This document shows positions 23,741 to 32,723 of a stretch of 44,066 nucleotides of DNA, one piece after another. The stretch spans positions 1 to 44,066 of the forward strand of contig JASJDD010000013.1 in NCBI GenBank assembly GCA_030065735.1, given 5' to 3'. This DNA is from Crocosphaera sp. Lineage in GTDB: Bacteria; Cyanobacteriota; Cyanobacteriia; Cyanobacteriales; Microcystaceae. A program made the position numbers and the translations under genes. The first letter of the stretch is position 1, and each line of letters starts with the position of its first letter. The notes beneath the pieces are model-generated. The model saw only the letters and a list, made by a program, of their open reading frames with translations. It ran no database searches and was not told where the DNA came from.

Positions 23741-26512
23741 ATGGCTATTCCCAACCCCACCAACCCAAAAGGCCGCGAGGAATTAAAAAGTTTTTTCCCG
23801 GCCAAAACCATTCTTTCTCAAGAGCATTTTATCGCCCTGATTGAATCCATGCTCAATAAGCGAGATGACAAGTTTTATGGCATCTGGAAACCGGGTATCA
23901 CCTACCGTCCAGGCGATGTGGTCATTTATGAAAAAACCTTGTGGGAAATGATCGCCAATAAGCCCATTTGTGCCACCTCTGATAAGCTTCCTAGTAAAGA
24001 TAACTCCGACTACTGGCAATCCTTAATTATTCCGGTGGATGATGATGACTGGCAAGTGATCAAAGAAGAAGGGGTTATGTGGGCTAAAGTCTTCGAGAAA
24101 GTAGGCATTGGTATTGGCTGCCATAAAGATGAGGAAAAACCCGCAGAACGTCCAGAAGCCCGCCTAGATGTTCGTAAACTAGAATGTGGTCGCTGGTTGC
24201 TGTTTCCTGAGTCCCTCAAACCAACCCAGTTTACCCTACTACACTACGACCCCACCCCCCAAATTAGCTATCTCATGACCGGACTTTCCTTAGAAGAAGT
24301 TAACTGGTTAACGGATGCAGCCAAAGGCTTTGTCTTTCGTAAAGGACGAAGCGTTAAGGAAGAAATCCAAGCCCAGGAAACCGCAGCAACTCAGGGACAG
24401 GTGATGATGGCCTTAAAGCCCAAACGGATTCATGGGGGGACTGAACTCGCCACATTGGGGCTAAATGTAGCCGATCCCGTTGCCATGTTAGACATTAGCG
24501 ACGGCCAACGGGGACAACTCCTCTTTACCCCCGATGAAAAACGAGACCCCGCCTTATCTATCCTCAATCTGAACCCCAAATGTCAACGCAACTACGTGGC
24601 CATCGGTGTGGGTCAGACAGAAACCACTTTAGTGAGCGATGCTACCAATGGTTTTGTTTTTCGACGGGGTGGAGAATACGGTCATTATTGCCACGAAAAA
24701 GACATCAATCAAGGGAATTTTTTGACAATTATTCGTCAACATTCCAGTCAACCCCGTCCCCAGGTAGGTATTGGCAACACCGATCCCCAGGCGCGTCTGG
24801 TGATTGAAGATGATCAACAATTGCAGGTGCAACTACTGCCAGAAAAAACTACCTCCTCCCCAGATACCTGGCCGGTGATCAGTATCCTGACAGGAATTTC
24901 TGGTCATTGCCCCTATTATCTCACCAGTGGTTTAGGAGAAGCCGCCGCCGGATGGGTCAGCAATGCTCAAAAGGGGTTTGTTTTTCGTCAAAGCCAGAAC
25001 ACCCCCCATGATCTCGACCAAGGAGAAACTCATCTGGTGATTCGGGAAACCGGCCATATTGGCATGGGGACAGAAAATCCCAAGGCGAATCTCGATATTA
25101 TCAACAAAGGGCAGAGCGGACAATTCCTCTTTAGTTTAGATAGAAAACCCAATCCAGCTTTGGGCATTTTCAACCTCAAACCAGACTGTCAAGAACATTA
25201 TCTGACCCTAGGAACGGACAACAGTAACGCTATTTTGGTGACGGATGCGCCAGAGGGCTTTTTCTTCAAGCAAGGGAATGAATTTGGGGTCAATGACAGT
25301 GAGGTTAACATTAATCAGGGTAATACCCTGGTTAGTATTCGGCAACACCCTGAACAACCCCGTCCCCAGGTTGGCATTGGAACGGATCGGCCCTTAGCCC
25401 GTCTCGATATTTACGATGACAGACAGGCTCAAGTACAGATTTTACCGGAAAAACCGAAGATTGATGGCACAAGTACCCAACTCCCTCAACCTAACGGGGA
25501 TGCTGCCCCAGTCATTAGTCTCCTCAATAACCTTTCAGCCACCCAATCGATCTATCTCACCAGTGGTTTAGGAGAAGGGGTCGCTGGATGGGTCAGTAAT
25601 GCTGAGAAGGGGTTCGTTTTTCGTCAAGGGGAACTGGCCATCGATGGCAACCAACACCAGATCGATCAGGGTCACACCCATCTGGTGATTCGAGAAAATG
25701 GCTACATTGGCATGGGAACGGAAGAACCGCAAGCCAATCTGGATATTATTAATAAGCGTGGTAGCGGTCAATTCCTTTTTCACTTAGACGGCAAAACAAC
25801 GGTAAATCCAGCCCTGGGGATTTTCAATCTGCGACCAGGGACAAAGGAAAATTATTTTACCCTCGGTGCCGATAATACTCACGCCATTTTGGTGACAGAT
25901 TCTCAATACGGCTTTCAGTTTAAATGTGGTGAGGAATTTGGGACAGAACATGACAGTCAAATCAATATCAATCAGGGTAAAATCCTCTTAAGCATTCAAC
26001 CCGATCACAGGAATAATCAGCTAGAGGGGATCGTTAGCATTCGTCCTGACGGCAAAGGCCGTTTGGGACTCGGAACAAAGCCCATTGATTATGAATTGGA
26101 TGTTAAAGGAATGTCTCGAACCTTAACCCTGTATCAAGACACCAATAGTAATCAAGTCTGCAACCCAAAACCCTTAACCGAGGTTCGGGAAAAAATAAAG
26201 CTTCTACAACCAGTTACGTTTGAGTGGAACGCCTTTGAGGAGATGGGGGAGCAAATTGGCTTATTGGCCCATGCAGTGGATGATATCTTTCCCCAGGTGG
26301 TCAGAACCGCCAGCGATGGAACCCAAGCGATCGCTTATCAAAATTTGGTTCCTGTCCTCATTAAAGGGTTACAAGAGGTGATAACCGAACGGGATGAAAC
26401 TCGCCAAAAAGTGGCAGATTTAGAGACGGAATTGCGAGTATTTCGCCACAGAATGGAAGCGGAGTTACAAGAATTACGTGATCGCCTAGAACAACTAGAA
26501 TGCCAACGGTAG
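23741..26512 (+). CDS. Fibre-like protein: CBM-like N-terminus, six ~100-aa repeats, S74-type C-terminal chaperone-like domain
   Basis: A 923-aa protein. Residues about 45-93 (YGIWKPGITYRPGDVVIYE, ending SDYWQSL) fit a CBM5/12-like segment. From about 135 to 800 there are six repeats of about 100 residues in two alternating types. One ends RPQVGIGT and starts ANLDI(I/S); the other carries YLTSGLGE then GWVSNA with KGFVFRQ. Residues about 805-880 (PLTEVREKIKLLQPVTFEW, IGLLAHAVDDIFPQVV, YQNLVPVLIKGLQEVI) match the S74/endosialidase-type intramolecular chaperone fold that helps phage fibres trimerise, and a coiled coil closes the protein. I infer a trimeric fibre or baseplate appendage. I do not see the canonical Ser-Asp-x-Arg cleavage start, so self-cleavage is uncertain. 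It starts 8 nt after Afp11. Confidence 0.75.
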   Translation: MAIPNPTNPKGREELKSFFPAKTILSQEHFIALIESMLNKRDDKFYGIWKPGITYRPGDVVIYEKTLWEMIANKPICATSDKLPSKDNSDYWQSLIIPVDDDDWQVIKEEGVMWAKVFEKVGIGIGCHKDEEKPAERPEARLDVRKLECGRWLLFPESLKPTQFTLLHYDPTPQISYLMTGLSLEEVNWLTDAAKGFVFRKGRSVKEEIQAQETAATQGQVMMALKPKRIHGGTELATLGLNVADPVAMLDISDGQRGQLLFTPDEKRDPALSILNLNPKCQRNYVAIGVGQTETTLVSDATNGFVFRRGGEYGHYCHEKDINQGNFLTIIRQHSSQPRPQVGIGNTDPQARLVIEDDQQLQVQLLPEKTTSSPDTWPVISILTGISGHCPYYLTSGLGEAAAGWVSNAQKGFVFRQSQNTPHDLDQGETHLVIRETGHIGMGTENPKANLDIINKGQSGQFLFSLDRKPNPALGIFNLKPDCQEHYLTLGTDNSNAILVTDAPEGFFFKQGNEFGVNDSEVNINQGNTLVSIRQHPEQPRPQVGIGTDRPLARLDIYDDRQAQVQILPEKPKIDGTSTQLPQPNGDAAPVISLLNNLSATQSIYLTSGLGEGVAGWVSNAEKGFVFRQGELAIDGNQHQIDQGHTHLVIRENGYIGMGTEEPQANLDIINKRGSGQFLFHLDGKTTVNPALGIFNLRPGTKENYFTLGADNTHAILVTDSQYGFQFKCGEEFGTEHDSQININQGKILLSIQPDHRNNQLEGIVSIRPDGKGRLGLGTKPIDYELDVKGMSRTLTLYQDTNSNQVCNPKPLTEVREKIKLLQPVTFEWNAFEEMGEQIGLLAHAVDDIFPQVVRTASDGTQAIAYQNLVPVLIKGLQEVITERDETRQKVADLETELRVFRHRMEAELQELRDRLEQLECQR

Positions 26513-26524
26513 GAGACTTATACC

Positions 26525-29500
26525 ATGACAGACTATCCCACCATATCAAAGGAAAACCCCAAGTTTCCCCCTTATCTAGATTTTCAGGTGTTGCGTCGTC
26601 TGGGAATTGAGTATATCCAAGGTTTATCGAGTCAACTCTGGACTGATTACAATTTACACGATCCAGGGGTAACTATTTTAGAAGTCTTATGTTATGCAGT
26701 GACAGATCTGGGTTATCGTATCCAGTTGGATATTACTGATTTGTTGACCCTTGACCCTCAAGATTCTCAAAAAAAGGAAACCAATTTTTTTACTCCTGAT
26801 GAGATTTTAACCTGCAATCCTGTGACTGGAATGGATTGGCGCAAGCGTCTCATTGATATTCCAGGGGTTCGTAATGCTTGGTTAGAGAAGAAGTTAGATT
26901 ATCAACCCACGGTTTATGCCGATCGCCCTAGGGGTCAATTACAATATACCCTGCCCAACAATCAGACGGAGGAAACGGCTTTAAAACTGAAGCCCAAAGG
27001 ACTGTATCGGGTTTGTCTCGACCTTGATCCTCTCCCTTACCAAGATGCTTGCGGTCAAATTATCTACAGTTGGGAGAAAACCCTCAAAGCGGTCAAAGCG
27101 GTTTTATGTCAGTACCGCAACCTCTGCGAAGATTTTGACGAGATTATCGTCTTAGGGCAAGAAGAAATTGCCCTCTGTGGGGATATTGAACTGGAACCCA
27201 ATGCTGATCCTGAAGATGTCCAGGTGGCCATTTATGTAGCAGTACAAGAATTTCTAGCACCTCGTCTTCAGTTCTATAGCTTACAAGACTTGTTGGCTCA
27301 AGGGAAAAGTTTGCCAGAAATCTTTGCGGGTCGTCCTTCGGCACTGTATGATAGCAGCACTTGCTATAACAGTCACGGTTTTATTAATCCCGATGAGTTA
27401 AAGGCGTTAGAAATTCCAGAATACCTACATACCTCAGATCTCTATCAGATCATCATGGATGTGCCAGGGGTTAGGGCGATTAAAAAACTGAGTATTAGTA
27501 ACTATATTAACGGGTTGCCTCAATCCCAGGGCAATCCCTGGTGTTTACAGTTGACGGATAAACATCGCCCTATTTTGGGTGTGTCTCAATCAAAAATTAC
27601 TTTTTTTAAGGGAGATTTGCCTTTCAACGCTAAAACTGATGAAGTCCAACAGCGTTATTACGAACAACAGAGGGCTTATATTAAAGCGTTGAGGGAATCC
27701 TATGAGCTTAATTTACCGATTCCTCGGGGGAGATATTTAGACCTAGGGGATCATTATTCCATTCACCACGATTTTCCCTTAACCTACGGCATCGGAGATG
27801 AGGGACTCTCTAACACTGAACTCCCATTACGAAAGGCTAAAGCTAAGCAATTAAAAGGTTATCTCATCTTTTTTGACCAGATGTTAGCTAATTATCTCGC
27901 TCAATTAGCCAATATTCGTCAACTATTTTCCTATGATAATCCCCAGGAGTCACCCCAACAAACCTATTTTAGCCAAACCCTGACCAATGTTCCTGGGGTA
28001 GATGAGATCATCCTCAACTATTATTCCTGTCCTGGATCAGATCGTCCTACGGGAGACTTGAACGAATCGAGCAATTTTATCGATTATCCACAGTGGTTAG
28101 AGACGATTCGAGAAGATCCGACTACTTATGTTGATCGCCGTCATCGCTTTCTTGATCATCTCTTGGCACGGTTTGCAGAAAGCTTTACGGATTATGTGGT
28201 ACTTAACTACCGCATGGATGGAGGAAGACGGGATAACTCGGACATTATTGCTGATAAGACTTCCTTTTTACAAGACTATCCCACCTTAAGCCGCGATCGC
28301 TTTCGAGCTTTCGATTATTGTGCTTGCCACGCTCCAACGAACCCCCTTGACCAGAAGAACAATGTCTCAGGGTTCCAAAAACGGGTCTCACGGTTATTGG
28401 GGATGGACTACGGACGGCGATCGCTCAATCCCTATCACGTCTCCCTTTTCCCTGAAAATACATTTAAAATTTCTCTTTTATCTTTGACAAAAATCGCAAT
28501 TTATGATAAGGAAGCAGCAGCAGAGGAAGCACTCGATTCCTTTTTATCAGCGGCCTTAGAACCTAGCCATTATCGACGATTATCCTATTATCCTTACTAC
28601 CAATATCAAGATTCAGATAGCGGTAATCCCCAGAAAGTTACTAAGTATGGGTATGTACTGGTGGATAGTATGGGGACGCTTTTGGCAGAAAGTCCTGCTC
28701 GCTTCTCTACCGTCAGGGAACGGGATCAAGCCCTAAAAGCGTGGATCAGTGGTCTGCAAGCTAATAACAATAGGGTTGAGGTCAAACCCTCTCAAGGGTG
28801 TTTTTTCTTTGAACTCCTCCACAGGACAGGCAACCCCGTTTTACTACAAGCAACCAACCGAGTTCATAGCAAAGAAGAAGCAGAAGAACAAATAAAAAGG
28901 GTTTTAAACGAGGGGAAAAACCGCAATAACTACCGCTTAATCGATGAAACTGAGTTCACTTTTGTCTTACATCTAGAGGTCGAGACTCCTTTTGCAACCC
29001 ATCCTCAGCAATACTGTAGCGCAATAGAACGGAATTTGCACCTCGATGCCCTCCTCTATTACCTCAACCATCCTACCCCTATCTCACGTATTGAAGGAGA
29101 AATCGGGACTTATCGGGCAATTTTATTAGATCGACAGGAAAATCCCCTTTTAATTACCTATCAGACCTATTCAACCCAGCATGAGTCAGAAGAAGCTTAT
29201 CAAACCTTGTTGCACTTAGCCAGGGATGATGTTTATTTTCAGCCCATCGATGATCTTCCAGGGGATTTATGCTATGGTTTCACCCTCCTTGATCGTCACC
29301 AGAACACCATTGCTACCCATCCCCACAGCTACCGAACCGCTTGCCATCGGGATCTGGTCATTCGTCATATCATCAATTACGTCAACCAAGACATTGAATC
29401 TAGTCTTGACCATCGAGAATCGGGCATTTATTACCAATTAATGGATCAATCCCATCATTTCCTCTTAGTCGGGGTTATTCCTTATGCCGACGAACCAACT

Positions 29501-32500
29501 GCCTATCAGGCCTTAGAAGCGATGTTGATTTTGGGAAGCGAAAGGGACAACTATCAATTACTCGATGATGAGTTAGGAGACTGTCCCTATGGGTTCGCCC
29601 TCTATGACGGAACCACCCTATTAGCTACCCATCCTGATGTCTATGCAACCCCAGAAGAACGCGATCGCGCCTTACAAACGGTGATTGATGGGATTATTGG
29701 TGACGACCCTCTCTACCGTATTGAAGGCAATCCAGGTCGCTTCACCTATACCTTACTTGATCCCTTGGCCGCTGAGGAAAATCCCCCTGACTTGTTGCAA
29801 GGGGTATTGATCTATGGAGATGAAGATCAGGCCAAAAAAGCGTTTGAGGAACTATTATCTTTTGCTGTGAGAAGCGATCGCTATAGACGACTCGATCATT
29901 TATCGACTCCTAACTGTTATGGGTTTGAATTACTCGATGATACCGATACTATTATTGCTCAACCGCTTAATACTTATAGCAGTGAAGGGGAAAGAGAGGC
30001 AGCCATTGACAAAATTATCACCTATATAGTTCAATCTGAAGTTTTATATCGTATTTTGAATCCAGAGGGTTCATTTTATCCTGAAATTTGGGAACAAGGG
30101 GGTCATGCTTTGTGGATTATCCGTCCCAGTTGCGCCCATGAACCATCAACAGAAAGCGATCGCCGTGACATCGAAATCTTAGCCCATCAAATTAAGAATT
30201 ATGTACGTATTGAGACAGAAATTGAGGATTATCCCTATGGTTTTCAGTTAAAAGACGAAACAGAGACCATCATTGCCGATTATCCCTGTCTTTACGCCAC
30301 AGAAAAAGAACGAAACGACCAAATTACCTACCTGTGGCGCAACTATGGCACTGGGGGCGATCGCCTGTGGATAGGGACAGAAACCTTTAGGGATCAAGGG
30401 GCAGCCACCAGGGAAGGGGAACGCATTAGTCGTCTGGCAGCGCAACGAGAACGCTACGGGATGAATCAAGAAATAGGCAGCCATTCTCAGCCAATAAGAA
30501 CCGTTTTGCTTTTTTCCTTCATTGTGTTAATTGATAGCAGATTATATCGGTTATCTCTGGTCTTTTTTGAAAATTACTTTTATTCCTATTCCCTGACCCT
30601 CACCGATGAAACGGGTCAAGTCATTGCCAACCACCCCAAACGCTATGGAACTCAAGCAGAAGCCTATCGTCAAATGGAACGACTCTGGCGACAGTTTAGA
30701 GGGTTAAATACCTTTGTAGAAACCCCCGAAATTGCCCCTTCGCAGTTTATCTTTAAGTTACCAGCCGAACTCTTTAATCTCTTTCAAGAACCGCAACAGG
30801 GAGGGCTAACTGGAGCTATTTTCAGCAGTCCAAACCAAAAAAAGGATCAAAACGGGCCAGAAACCTTTTCCTCGGACACTGCTGCAAGGGAAGCCTTTTT
30901 AAAACGATTACCCTTGATATTGAATGAAGACAATATTGTACGCAACTATGATAATCGTAATTGTCAGTTTTGCTTCCAATTAATTGATTCCCGACACCCC
31001 AATCAACCCATCATGGCTGAGAGTTGTCCCGTCTATCAAAGTCGGGCGCAGATGGAGGGCGTGATCGCCTTTCTACAAGCGATCGCCCGTGGCTGGTCTT
31101 TAACCTATGCCAGTCCTGGAACCTGTTGCGGTTACTACTTCTTCGTCCATCTTCCTCATGGGACGGATCACCCCTTAAAAAGCCTCACAAACTATCCCAA
31201 TGAAGAACAAGCTTGGAAGGCAGCTGGGTCCTTTGCAGAACATTTACGGTATCGTCGTCGCTATATTAATCCTGCGGTGGATATAAACGGTCAATGCTAT
31301 CCCTTGGGTATCACCGATGGTATGGGGAATCTTTTGGCTGTCTCTAGAGTAGAGGCGGATCTTGATGAAATTTTTCGGTCTTTAAATGCTATTAGTCCAT
31401 CTTTATTAGCCATTGAACCCAGATTCGCAGAAGATGGAGAAGAAATGCTCGGTTATGGCTTCAAGTTAAAGGATCGTGCAGAAAATACCTTGTTAGAAGG
31501 AACCGAGGTACAACCAGACGAAGCCACCAGTGAAACCCATTTTTATCGAGATGTATTGAGCATTTTGTTAGAACCTTGGGCGATCGAACGAATCACCGAT
31601 CAGCGAGGGTTATGCTATAGCTATCGAGTGGTTAGTTTACCGACAGACCCTTACGAACCCCCGTTAGTATTAGCTACCCATCCCCAAAATTACGCCTCTG
31701 ATATCGAGTTAGAAGAAGCCATTGAACACTTACAATTATTGGTTCGCACCTCTCGACTGACAACCGATATTCAACAACAAGAACCCGCTTATATGGGTAG
31801 CATTGTCGAAGATGAACATACGGTTTTATTACAAGGGATAACCCCCCATAAGACGAAAAAAAACGCATGGGACGAAGGCAATATGTTACTAGAACTAGCT
31901 GGGGAAACGAGTGCTGACCCTTCTGAAATAGGGGAGAATTTTCGCCTCATCGAAGATGAAGAAGGCCAGAATCTCTATAGTTGGGAATTGGTCAATGAGG
32001 GAAAAGATCGCATTCTGGGCAAACCACCGCACCCCTTTTCCACCCCTGAAGAACGAAAAGAGGCGATCGATCGGTTACAAGCTTCTATTAATAATGAGGG
32101 GTTTCATCTTATCGAACATATTCTGTTGCGTCCCAAACATCCACCACCGCTACCTCCCTATAAAAGAGAATCTTATTGGTTCGGGTTTTTCACCTTAGTT
32201 GTTGTAAGAGGACCTCAGACCTTTGCCCTGTCTTTAGTATGGGTTATCCTTCTGCCTGAAAAGGATGAATTTTTACCCATTCCTAAAACCCCTGAAACTA
32301 GCCCCAAGGCTTTTTTCTGTTCAGCCAACTACGATCCCTATTCCTTTCGGATAAGTGTGGTTTTACCTTATTGGCCAAACCGTTTTCGAGATAGAAATTT
32401 TCGACGCTTTGTAGAACGCACCCTCCGTTTAGAAGCCCCTGCCCATATTGGCTTAAAAATTTGTTGGATCAATGTTTACCAGATGCAAACCTTTGAAACC

Positions 32501-32719
32501 GCTTATTGGGAGTGGCTTGAACAATTACATCTGGAGGCTTGTGAAAATCAGGCTTGTGGTCGAACCAAAAGCCTAAACCGCTTGCTAGAAGTTTTGTCTA
32601 ACCTGACCAATATTTATCCCGAAGGAACCCTACACGATTGTCAGGAAAGTGATGAAAACGATAACCCAATTATTCTTAACCAAACTGCTTTAGGAACTGC
32701 TAACAATTCTAACGATTAA
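26525..32719 (+). CDS. Giant baseplate protein (Afp12/Pvc12-like) with a ~1200-aa internal repeat array
   Basis: A 2064-aa protein with GGAGA upstream of its ATG. The conserved N-terminal part has LWTDYNLHDPGVTILEVLC and AVTDLGYRIQ at residues 38-65, the DPG(I/V)T-LE motif of baseplate-J-like eCIS wedge proteins, then KGYLIFFDQMLANYL near 450. The family's conserved C-terminal part is also present: HLIEHILLRP near 1860 and YDPYSFRISVVLPYWPNRF with LRLEAPAHIGLKI near 1935-1985. Between about 650 and 1855 lies a repeat array: units of about 85 residues built as YRLLDD, then YGFxLxD, IATHP, Y-x-T and ER, alternating with units starting YRIEG and ending LLQG with an Ala/Glu helix. The rhythm resembles DUF1508-type strand-helix repeats, without certainty. 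The array more than doubles the expected wedge length. Confidence 0.82.
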   Translation: MTDYPTISKENPKFPPYLDFQVLRRLGIEYIQGLSSQLWTDYNLHDPGVTILEVLCYAVTDLGYRIQLDITDLLTLDPQDSQKKETNFFTPDEILTCNPVTGMDWRKRLIDIPGVRNAWLEKKLDYQPTVYADRPRGQLQYTLPNNQTEETALKLKPKGLYRVCLDLDPLPYQDACGQIIYSWEKTLKAVKAVLCQYRNLCEDFDEIIVLGQEEIALCGDIELEPNADPEDVQVAIYVAVQEFLAPRLQFYSLQDLLAQGKSLPEIFAGRPSALYDSSTCYNSHGFINPDELKALEIPEYLHTSDLYQIIMDVPGVRAIKKLSISNYINGLPQSQGNPWCLQLTDKHRPILGVSQSKITFFKGDLPFNAKTDEVQQRYYEQQRAYIKALRESYELNLPIPRGRYLDLGDHYSIHHDFPLTYGIGDEGLSNTELPLRKAKAKQLKGYLIFFDQMLANYLAQLANIRQLFSYDNPQESPQQTYFSQTLTNVPGVDEIILNYYSCPGSDRPTGDLNESSNFIDYPQWLETIREDPTTYVDRRHRFLDHLLARFAESFTDYVVLNYRMDGGRRDNSDIIADKTSFLQDYPTLSRDRFRAFDYCACHAPTNPLDQKNNVSGFQKRVSRLLGMDYGRRSLNPYHVSLFPENTFKISLLSLTKIAIYDKEAAAEEALDSFLSAALEPSHYRRLSYYPYYQYQDSDSGNPQKVTKYGYVLVDSMGTLLAESPARFSTVRERDQALKAWISGLQANNNRVEVKPSQGCFFFELLHRTGNPVLLQATNRVHSKEEAEEQIKRVLNEGKNRNNYRLIDETEFTFVLHLEVETPFATHPQQYCSAIERNLHLDALLYYLNHPTPISRIEGEIGTYRAILLDRQENPLLITYQTYSTQHESEEAYQTLLHLARDDVYFQPIDDLPGDLCYGFTLLDRHQNTIATHPHSYRTACHRDLVIRHIINYVNQDIESSLDHRESGIYYQLMDQSHHFLLVGVIPYADEPTAYQALEAMLILGSERDNYQLLDDELGDCPYGFALYDGTTLLATHPDVYATPEERDRALQTVIDGIIGDDPLYRIEGNPGRFTYTLLDPLAAEENPPDLLQGVLIYGDEDQAKKAFEELLSFAVRSDRYRRLDHLSTPNCYGFELLDDTDTIIAQPLNTYSSEGEREAAIDKIITYIVQSEVLYRILNPEGSFYPEIWEQGGHALWIIRPSCAHEPSTESDRRDIEILAHQIKNYVRIETEIEDYPYGFQLKDETETIIADYPCLYATEKERNDQITYLWRNYGTGGDRLWIGTETFRDQGAATREGERISRLAAQRERYGMNQEIGSHSQPIRTVLLFSFIVLIDSRLYRLSLVFFENYFYSYSLTLTDETGQVIANHPKRYGTQAEAYRQMERLWRQFRGLNTFVETPEIAPSQFIFKLPAELFNLFQEPQQGGLTGAIFSSPNQKKDQNGPETFSSDTAAREAFLKRLPLILNEDNIVRNYDNRNCQFCFQLIDSRHPNQPIMAESCPVYQSRAQMEGVIAFLQAIARGWSLTYASPGTCCGYYFFVHLPHGTDHPLKSLTNYPNEEQAWKAAGSFAEHLRYRRRYINPAVDINGQCYPLGITDGMGNLLAVSRVEADLDEIFRSLNAISPSLLAIEPRFAEDGEEMLGYGFKLKDRAENTLLEGTEVQPDEATSETHFYRDVLSILLEPWAIERITDQRGLCYSYRVVSLPTDPYEPPLVLATHPQNYASDIELEEAIEHLQLLVRTSRLTTDIQQQEPAYMGSIVEDEHTVLLQGITPHKTKKNAWDEGNMLLELAGETSADPSEIGENFRLIEDEEGQNLYSWELVNEGKDRILGKPPHPFSTPEERKEAIDRLQASINNEGFHLIEHILLRPKHPPPLPPYKRESYWFGFFTLVVVRGPQTFALSLVWVILLPEKDEFLPIPKTPETSPKAFFCSANYDPYSFRISVVLPYWPNRFRDRNFRRFVERTLRLEAPAHIGLKICWINVYQMQTFETAYWEWLEQLHLEACENQACGRTKSLNRLLEVLSNLTNIYPEGTLHDCQESDENDNPIILNQTALGTANNSND

Positions 32720-32723
32720 TGCT

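Noticed and set aside
30500-30570. Hydrophobic stretches in the 2064-aa protein (near 30500 and 32175) as membrane anchors
   Set aside because: They are short, interrupted by charged residues and fall in beta-rich segments; not convincing transmembrane helices, though worth remembering if the particle is membrane-anchored.
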